Source: an uncultured Bacteroidales bacterium
Lineage (GTDB): Bacteria; Bacteroidota; Bacteroidia; Bacteroidales; Paludibacteraceae
DNA length: 40,713 nt
Assembly (NCBI GenBank): GCA_946404495.1
Contig: CAMJDT010000021.1
Span: 1 to 40,713, forward strand
Direction of reading: 5' to 3'
Shown: positions 35,173-40,713 of the stretch, piece by piece
Layout of the letters: the number at the start of each line of letters is the position of its first letter
Numbering within the stretch: the first letter of the stretch is position 1
Program-made: the position numbers and the translations under genes
Notes under the pieces: model-generated
What the model saw: only the letters and a program-made list of their open reading frames with translations
Database searches by the model: none
What the model was told of the DNA's origin: nothing

Positions 35173-35204
35173 CAAAATTACGCATTTTTTTCGAAATATG
35201 CAAG
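35173..35204 (-). promoter_or_regulatory. Promoter of the RNase R-like operon
   Basis: On the minus strand TAATTTTG (35173-35180) lies 20 nt after CTTG (35201-35204). Transcription would start about 12 nt before the ATG at 35153, fixing the short N-terminus. Confidence 0.7.
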
Positions 35205-35240
35205 TTTTTGACCAAAAAAATGAAAATTTGAAACCATAAA

Positions 35241-35272
35241 TTTGAAATTATAAATAATTTTTTGTATTTTTG
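35241..35272 (+). promoter_or_regulatory. Promoter of the secreted alpha/beta hydrolase
   Basis: TTTG (35241-35244), a 20-nt spacer, then TATTTTTG (35265-35272). It diverges from the RNase R-like promoter. Confidence 0.75.
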
Positions 35273-35295
35273 CAGCCCAAATTAGCAGAATGTGT

Positions 35296-36225
35296 ATGAA
35301 AACGCGAATCTTTGCCGCCCTTGTGCTGGCCTTCTTGACCATCGTTAGCGGATATGCCCGCGAGAGTTATGCCTTTGTTCAGCGCGACACGACGCTCTAC
35401 CTGGATGTCTACCAACCTGCAGCACCCGCCAACGGCTACACCGTCGTCTTCATCTTCGGCGGCGGCTTCCTCAAAGGCTCGCGACTCGGCCAATGGAACG
35501 TCAATTACTGCACCCTCCTCTCCGAACGGGGCTATACCGCTGTGGCGATCGACTACCGGCTCGGTCTGAAGGGCAAAGGACATATCGGCATCAGCAATAT
35601 CGAGGTGCTGGAGAATGCTTTCTATATGGCGGCGGAGGACTGTTCGGCAGCGATCGCTTATCTGGTCCTTCATGCTGATGAACTCCATATCGACCCCGCT
35701 AAGATCATCCTCTGCGGTTCGTCGGCAGGTGCTGTCACGGCGCTGATGACCGACTACGGACGCTGCAACCATATGCCCTATACGCGCGAACTGCCCGCAG
35801 GCTGGAAACCCGCAGGCGTCGTCTCCTTCAGCGGCGCCATCTATTCCACACTCCGCGGACTCAAGTGGGCCGAGACACCCGCGCCTACGATGCTTTGGCA
35901 CGGCACGGTCGATAAACTGGTCACCTACCGTAAGATCGTCTTGGGTCGTCGCGGCTTCTACGGAGCCGACCCGATCGCGAAGCAACTGGAGAAGAACAAC
36001 TTCGCCTACTGCATCGTCCGCTGCCGCAACTTAGGTCACGAGGTATGCATGTTCGGCCCTAAGAGCCTTCCCGAGTTGGACGACTTCGTGCAGCGCTTTA
36101 TCGCTCAGCCCCGACCCCTTCATATCGATATCACGCTGCGCGACGATTCCATCCAACCGACTATCTACACCACCATCTCCGTCAAACAGGTCTATAAACA
36201 GAAACTCCTCGACAATCCGCAGTAA
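35296..36225 (+). CDS. Exported alpha/beta hydrolase (esterase/lipase-like)
   Basis: A 309-residue enzyme with signal peptide MKTRIFAALVLAFLTIVSGYA. It has an oxyanion-type FGGGFLKGS, nucleophile elbow CGSSAGAV (Ser near residue 142), an acid in LWHGTVDKLV and a His in RNLGHEV, forming a plausible catalytic triad. It resembles bacterial carboxylesterases and acetyl-xylan-esterase-like enzymes; the substrate is unknown. The alternative ATG at 35290 would add two residues. It stands alone with its own promoter and is convergent with the ATPase/TOPRIM pair. Confidence 0.88.
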   Translation: MKTRIFAALVLAFLTIVSGYARESYAFVQRDTTLYLDVYQPAAPANGYTVVFIFGGGFLKGSRLGQWNVNYCTLLSERGYTAVAIDYRLGLKGKGHIGISNIEVLENAFYMAAEDCSAAIAYLVLHADELHIDPAKIILCGSSAGAVTALMTDYGRCNHMPYTRELPAGWKPAGVVSFSGAIYSTLRGLKWAETPAPTMLWHGTVDKLVTYRKIVLGRRGFYGADPIAKQLEKNNFAYCIVRCRNLGHEVCMFGPKSLPELDDFVQRFIAQPRPLHIDITLRDDSIQPTIYTTISVKQVYKQKLLDNPQ

Positions 36226-36273
36226 GATAATCGTCATATTTTCCAATGATCTTCCGATGGTTGAGGCTTGTCC

Positions 36274-36948
36274 TTATTGGAGGAGATGGAGTTTGCGATA
36301 TGCATTACGGACCTCTTCTTGAAAATGCCTGTATGAGGGTAGTGTTTGTAATTTTTCAATTGATATTTTTTGCCCTATCGAATAATATATATCACCTATT
36401 TTTAAGTCTTTTCTCCTTCTTTTAGTCATCTCCTTTCTTGAAATACGGATAGCATCTTCTATGGTAAATTTGGGGTTGGCTATTGATTCTGGCTCCCTGT
36501 CTATTCCTAATTCTTGATATGTCATTGATGTACCAATTTCAGCTTTCAATAAATCCTTATCTGCTAGCATCCATGATTCCATCATTTGTATCGGAATCGC
36601 AGGTACAATTACTTTACATACATATTCATCACTCTCAGCATCCAATGCTTGTTGCGCCGGAGTTATTTTGTTCTGCATGACATTCTCTATTGTCGTATTA
36701 TCAGCATCGGAATGTATGCATAATATTGTTATGCCCAATTCCTCGATTCCCTGTTTAGATGCCTTTACTGCGTATTTGGCAAATGATAATCCGATTTTAT
36801 CAACATTTAGAAATTGAACAACAGGTTCTACATCGTTATGGCACTCAAATGCTATTTCCTCAAAAGTACGTTCAACAATTTTTTGTAAAAAACGTGCATC
36901 AGTTGTACCCTCTGTAGTGAATCCAATGAATACTTGTATAGCTGCCAT
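36274..36948 (-). CDS. TOPRIM-like protein (DUF4276-type), partner of the ATPase
   Basis: A 224-residue protein. FTTEGTTDARFL at the start supplies a TOPRIM-type Glu (Glu13), and CIHSDAD supplies the DxD pair (Asp81, Asp83). The MESWMLAD segment near residue 130 is typical of DUF4276 proteins. The ATG at 36948 follows the ATPase stop by two bases; a TTG at 36954 would overlap it. TOPRIM partners of ABC-type ATPases act as nucleases in OLD, Gabija and PARIS systems. The DUF4276 assignment is from memory of the motif pattern. The DNA is clearly more AT-rich than the neighbours, suggesting transfer. Confidence 0.8.
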   Translation of the reverse strand: MAAIQVFIGFTTEGTTDARFLQKIVERTFEEIAFECHNDVEPVVQFLNVDKIGLSFAKYAVKASKQGIEELGITILCIHSDADNTTIENVMQNKITPAQQALDAESDEYVCKVIVPAIPIQMMESWMLADKDLLKAEIGTSMTYQELGIDREPESIANPKFTIEDAIRISRKEMTKRRRKDLKIGDIYYSIGQKISIEKLQTLPSYRHFQEEVRNAYRKLHLLQ

Positions 36949-36950
36949 AA

Positions 36951-38330
36951 TCAATTTTCATTTAAAGAACTCAGATATTCAGTTACTGTTTGCAATGATA
37001 ATTTTCTGTCTTGATCTGAAAATTTCAGCGTTAGTTGACCATCTTTTTCTACAGGTAATATGGTAGTTATCTTTATTTTCTGCTTTTTTGGGGAAACTTC
37101 AATAACTCGGGTTCGCATAGATGCAAAATGCAATGATACATTTTTATCATTTTTCCAATTGTGAACTTCTTTTACAAGAATAGGAGAATGCGTATTTACA
37201 ATAACTTGACGTAACGGAGAATCCAAATCGGAAAAATCAGTAGATAAGTCTTTCAATAACTCAACCATTGTTTTTATGCGGAAAGGATGTATACCGTTTT
37301 CTGGTTCTTCAAAACATAATAATCCTGTATGTTTCTCATCTTGCTCCAAAATACACAATGTCAAAATACGCAATGTTCCTTCGGAAAGAACTCGAGAGGA
37401 GTATTCTTTCCCATCTTCACCACGTAAAAAGATAATATATTGCTTGTTTTCTATATCATCTTTTACTAAAACATCCGTATAATTAGGTATAAACTGATTT
37501 AGTTTGCGGGAAATCTCCACCAATGCATAAGAATCGTTTTGTTTGATACGGTATAATGCAGCTGCTAAATTCTTGCCGGAAATAGAGATCGTATCTTCTC
37601 CTGTTTTTTTGCTGGTCGGTTGGCGCAAGTCATCCGGATTCAATTGTAAGAACCGCCAACTTCTCATTTCTTCTTTAGCTGCCAATATATGAGGAAAATC
37701 AACAGAATCGAAACTACTAAGAATAGTTCGTGTCGCATGTTTCAAAATTATACAGCGTTTATTCCCCTGCTTGCCATCTTGCGGAACTATGACAACAGGT
37801 ATCCCCTCTTGCAAATCTGTATAGATATATGGTACTCCACGTTTACCTGTTACAACTTTTGGCCGCCAATACTCGAGTGTTTCACGTGGTAATAATCTAA
37901 CCCAATTATCCTCTTTATGTTTTATTGTATTGAGACTTTCATGTATTACTTCCAAGTCATCTAACCCATTTTCATTTACAAAATGGCGTATCTTCAACTC
38001 ATAATGCAATCTAGTATATTTCAACGTTTCAGAAGCCCCCCACGCGTCAGTGATTCTTCTGTTGACCAACATTTCCACCTCAAACTCCATTACATTAGCA
38101 CACTCTCCTTCATTATATTGCGTGAATAATTCTCTCATTTCGCCTCGTTGTTCCTCACGAAAAGCAGTATGAATTCTATCTACTTCTGCTAATCTAGATA
38201 GCAAACGTAAGGCATCAAATAAGTTACTTTTTCCTGCTGCATTAGCGCCGGCAACAATTGTTAACGGAGTGAACTCCATTTCGAAGTTCTGAAAAGATTT
38301 GAATCCATTAATCTTAATATACGTTATCAT
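36951..38330 (-). CDS. ABC/RecF-type AAA ATPase (AAA_21-like), probable defence ATPase
   Basis: A 459-residue ATPase. It begins with YIKINGFKSFQNFEMEFTPL, the start of SMC/RecF/OLD-type ATPases. Walker A is GANAAGKS (28-35). The ABC signature lies in SRVLSEGTLRIL (about 312-320) and Walker B in LLCFEEPENGIHP (about 335-347). A His switch is likely in QVIVNTHSPILV. The middle part lacks a long coiled coil. With the coupled TOPRIM-like gene it resembles two-gene ATPase/TOPRIM antiphage units such as PARIS (AriA/AriB). Low GC compared with flanks supports acquisition. Confidence 0.88.
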   Translation of the reverse strand: MITYIKINGFKSFQNFEMEFTPLTIVAGANAAGKSNLFDALRLLSRLAEVDRIHTAFREEQRGEMRELFTQYNEGECANVMEFEVEMLVNRRITDAWGASETLKYTRLHYELKIRHFVNENGLDDLEVIHESLNTIKHKEDNWVRLLPRETLEYWRPKVVTGKRGVPYIYTDLQEGIPVVIVPQDGKQGNKRCIILKHATRTILSSFDSVDFPHILAAKEEMRSWRFLQLNPDDLRQPTSKKTGEDTISISGKNLAAALYRIKQNDSYALVEISRKLNQFIPNYTDVLVKDDIENKQYIIFLRGEDGKEYSSRVLSEGTLRILTLCILEQDEKHTGLLCFEEPENGIHPFRIKTMVELLKDLSTDFSDLDSPLRQVIVNTHSPILVKEVHNWKNDKNVSLHFASMRTRVIEVSPKKQKIKITTILPVEKDGQLTLKFSDQDRKLSLQTVTEYLSSLNEN

Positions 38331-38674
38331 AGCATCAGTATTTTATATCGTTTTGAAGGTGATGCCTGCATCGTGGAGTTGCAGGGCTGTGTTGGTTTGT
38401 AATTTTATTTGCATTTGTTCTTTCTAATAGGTACATAATACCCCATTATATAATTTCAGGGTGCAAAGATACGAAAAATTATTGAAATATGAAAAAAATG
38501 GAAGAAAAATAAACATTTTTTGGCAAAAAATTTGCAACATTGTTCATTTTTGGTATATATTTGCAAAAAAATTTCAGATTCTTGCCCAAATATTTGGAAA
38601 ACACAATTTGTTTAACGTATATTTGCAGGCGATTTGAAAATAAACCTTATTATCAACCCTAAACAGTTATTAGT
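38331..38674. other. AT-rich divergent intergenic region
   Basis: No gene is visible. A minus-strand -7 box TATCTTTG (38464-38471) fits the ATPase gene, leaving a leader of about 125 nt, but its -33 box is poor. On the plus strand, TTTG (38593-38596), a 21-nt spacer and TATATTTG (38618-38625) make a promoter for the DUF3987-type gene with a leader of about 40 nt. Confidence 0.6.
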
Positions 38675-39997
38675 ATGAACAAGAACCTTAATTGGATGGA
38701 GGAACAGGAAGACCTCCGCATCGTGGAAAACCTCGACATGCAAAAACTTCCTGAGAGTCTGCAACAGATGCTTTCGTTGGCTTCGACACCCGAAGAACAG
38801 GACATTATCCTGATGGCGACGCTTGCAGCTGCGAGTGCGTGCGTACCGAATCTGTATTTCACGTACGGACCGACCGGCAAGAAGTACTACGCCAACCTCC
38901 AATGCTTCATCCTCGCGGCTGCGGCCAGCGGTAAGGGTATCGCAAACCAAGCCTTGGAGATGACGCGCGTCATCGACGAGCAGTATCCTATGCTCATTGC
39001 CGGAGACAGCACGCTGTCCGCTTTCTACAAGGCATTGGAAGCACAGAACGGCTGCGGCTATCTGCATGAGAGCGAAGGAAGCGTCATTACCGACATCTAG
39101 AAAACGTCTGCGGCGAACTACAACACGACCTTGCGTAAGGCCGCAGAGCACGAACCTATCTCCCGCAACCGCTGCAAAGGCGCGTCGGAGATCCGGAATC
39201 CGAGGCTGAGTATGCTGTTGACGGGTACGTTCGGGCAATACAAAGCCTTGGTGCCGAGTGTGGAGAACGGTTACTTTTCGCGACTGCTGACGGTAGTGAT
39301 CAAAGGAGCGAATCCGTTCGATAAGCGCTATGTCTCATCGAAGGGCGGCCAATCCGTCATTCCCAAACAAGTCGGGAATCGTCTCCTGCGCACGTACGAA
39401 TCCTTATTATCTTCACCCGAACGCGAGTGGAGCCTGACGGATGAGCAGAAGGAGCGCTTGGGCGAGCACCTCGAGACCGAGTACGCGACGCTCATTAACC
39501 TCCTCGGCGATAACTTTCACTCGGCGGTGGTGAGGATGGCGGTTCAGATCGAACGTATCGCGATGATACTGACGGCGATGAGGGGAGACTCCGCGTTGTC
39601 ACGCGGAGCAGGAAACGAACTGACACCCGAATCTAATTCGGGTAGAATGGACGGAGAAAGCCTAATGACATTCGGCACAACGGACGACGTTTGGGGATGC
39701 TCAGATGAAGACTATGAGACGGCGGAGGTGATCGGGAATAAGATGCTGCTGCATATGGCTGCTGCGTACCGGATGATAGACGGCGATGCAACGGATTTGG
39801 TGCCGGAGATAAAGCCGATAGACCAAAGGAAGGTGCTGTTTGAGCAGCTGAAGGATGTTTTCGAATGGAAAGAACTTATTCAAGAGGCCAAGACTCAGGG
39901 TATATCTGAGCGGACTGCAGAAAGATGGAATGACAAATGGCAGGAACAAGGACAAGTTATCAAGTTAGAACACGGCAAATATAAAAAAGTAGGATGA
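38675..39997 (+). pseudogene. DUF3987-type primase/helicase gene interrupted by an in-frame TAG
   Basis: Two open segments (38675-39100 and 39101-39997) are in the same frame, separated only by TAG at 39098-39100. Read through, the product is about 440 residues. The N-terminal part has ACVPNLYFTYGPTGKKYYAN and a P-loop-like AAAASGKG (about residues 80-90). The second part has TLRKAAEHEPIS, IRNPRLSMLLTGTFGQ, a Cys/Asp-rich variable stretch, and a C-terminal helix-turn-helix-like GISERTAERWNDKW. This matches DUF3987 proteins found in Bacteroidales mobile cassettes. TAG is an ordinary stop elsewhere in this window (lepB, the alpha-2-macroglobulin gene), so recoding is unlikely and loss of function is the simpler reading. 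The second half is duplicated in inverted orientation at 1-500. Confidence 0.8.
39422..39921. repeat. ~500-bp inverted repeat, right copy
   Basis: Reverse-complement match to window positions 1-500 at about 95% identity with no net gaps. The left copy continues beyond the window. The two lie divergently around about 39 kb of DNA with core genes. Confidence 0.9.
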
Positions 39998-40003
39998 CGG
40001 TTT

Positions 40004-40096
40004 GACGGTTTGACGGTTTCTAACGTAACTTATTGATAATCAACGAATTAGACGGATAAACACGTCGATTTATGCACTAGAAACCGTCAAACCGTC
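40004..40096. repeat. 19-bp perfect inverted repeat with GACGGTTT direct repeats
   Basis: Arm GACGGTTTGACGGTTTCTA at 40004-40022 has its exact complement at 40078-40096, with a 55-nt gap. The left arm is the end of three tandem TGACGGTT units that begin at the stop codon of the DUF3987-type gene. A second hairpin TCTCGCA-AAAA-TGCGAGA follows at 40101-40118. It may be a terminator, a protein-binding site or an element end. Confidence 0.85.
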
Positions 40097-40342
40097 ACGT
40101 TCTCGCAAAAATGCGAGAAAAATGCACAACAATCCTTTGCGAGGACATTTATAGTCTTCAGAACGAAATCAGGGTGAAGTTGGCTTGTGATTGGCTGAAT
40201 GGAAGGACTAAAGTCTAGGATAGTCTCGTAATTATATCGTAATTGACTCGACTTACTCCCGTCTTTCCCCTTGATAAATGTCCGCAAAAGAAAGTATAAA
40301 AAACAGAAAATAGTAGTAACAATAATTAAAAACTGAATTACA

Positions 40343-40713
40343 ATGGCAAAAGTAACATTAGTAGATGGATTTGACATAGTGCGTGGGGCGCTGGATAGTG
40401 TAAAAGATGGTCAAGAGAACCGAGCTCGGCTGATATGCAAATATCATGACTGGGGTGAGAAATGGGTAGATGAAGAAGGCAGGAAGGTGCATTTGGTATA
40501 TACCTATCATTTTCATGAAGGTCCGTGGTCAGAAGGTGCGACGAGGAACCGAGAGATTATAAAGGCGGCCCAGCGGATGGCGCATGCTATCGAGCGGGTG
40601 TGCAAACATCCCGAGGAGTTTGGAGAAGAGGATATAGAGCAAGCGCGAATCTGGCAGGAGAAGTACGCGGAGTACCTGAAGACGATACCGAAAGGCTCCA
40701 ACCTGCATTACAA
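40343..40713 (+). CDS. Unknown cytosolic protein, truncated by window end
   Basis: Open from ATG at 40343 to the last base (123 codons, no stop). The sequence MAKVTLVDGFDIVRGALDSV has no signal peptide. It continues with ICKYHDWGEKWVDEEGRKVH, then a charged helical part (REIIKAAQRMAHAIERVCKH). I do not recognise the family. It lies downstream of the DUF3987-type gene, where such cassettes often carry small accessory genes. Spacer 40119-40342 shows no other gene; a weak AT-rich promoter region precedes the start. Confidence 0.7.
   Translation, partial: MAKVTLVDGFDIVRGALDSVKDGQENRARLICKYHDWGEKWVDEEGRKVHLVYTYHFHEGPWSEGATRNREIIKAAQRMAHAIERVCKHPEEFGEEDIEQARIWQEKYAEYLKTIPKGSNLHY

Noticed and set aside
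38675..39997. TAG recoded as an amino acid
   Set aside because: TAG terminates several normal genes here, including lepB and the alpha-2-macroglobulin gene, so general recoding does not fit.
40087..40377. 96-residue minus-strand reading frame with a hydrophobic segment
   Set aside because: It overlaps the inverted repeat and the start of the plus-strand gene at 40343; the hydrophobic stretch comes from AT-rich spacer DNA.
1..40713. Composite transposon bounded by the two inverted DUF3987 copies
   Set aside because: The interval contains core genes such as dapB, lepB and rsmI, no transposase is seen, and the left copy is a decayed fragment.
1..40713. CRISPR arrays or rRNA genes
   Set aside because: No regularly spaced direct repeats with unique spacers and no rRNA-like segments were seen on either strand.

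Overview
The window looks like a chromosomal segment of a Bacteroidales bacterium. Promoters follow the Bacteroidetes pattern TTTG-N20-TAnnTTTG, Shine-Dalgarno sites are mostly absent, and the protein families are typical of the phylum: an alpha-2-macroglobulin with a SusC-like insert, WbqC next to dapB and lepB, a sorting-domain-like mini protein and BspA-type leucine-rich repeats. No genus is assigned.

Left edge (1-2114): a 5'-truncated DUF3987-type primase/helicase fragment on the minus strand, a 52-bp tandem repeat, then an AAA ATPase with a nuclease-like C-terminus. A 1631-residue secreted alpha-2-macroglobulin-like protein follows (2139-7034), closed by a hairpin terminator.

Housekeeping block (7131-16503, plus strand): dapB, lepB, a WbqC-like protein, ilvE, a POT-family peptide transporter, an E/P-rich coiled-coil protein, rsmI, a polysaccharide flippase, ribE and an FKBP-type prolyl isomerase, ending in a strong terminator. 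Many spacers here are short degenerate tandem repeats.

Central accessory region (16568-31537): a small secreted sorting-domain-like protein and tRNA-Leu(TAA) are transcribed divergently from promoters that share an identical 26-bp core. Next comes a 14.2-kb, eight-gene minus-strand operon that matches no system I know. In transcription order it encodes an LRR-plus-Sel1 protein (878 aa), two Sel1-like paralogues (628 and 439 aa), a large exported protein (880 aa), two small cytosolic proteins (102 and 105 aa), and two more exported paralogues (802 and 820 aa). Each exported protein appears to hold four NPCBM-like beta-sandwich units and a glycine-zipper hydrophobic segment. This is the best candidate for an undescribed system.

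Right part (31681-36225): tRNA-Pro(CGG), an AraC-type regulator using the same 26-bp promoter core, and a short operon of RNase R-like enzyme, outer-membrane barrel and ribbon-helix-helix protein. Divergent from that operon is a secreted alpha/beta hydrolase.

Right edge (36274-40713): an AT-rich two-gene unit of ABC-type ATPase plus TOPRIM-like protein, resembling an OLD/PARIS-style defence pair. It is followed by a DUF3987 gene broken by one in-frame TAG, a 19-bp inverted repeat and an open reading frame that leaves the window. The 3' part of the DUF3987 gene is repeated in inverted orientation at the left edge, so the whole window lies between two roughly 500-bp inverted repeats.
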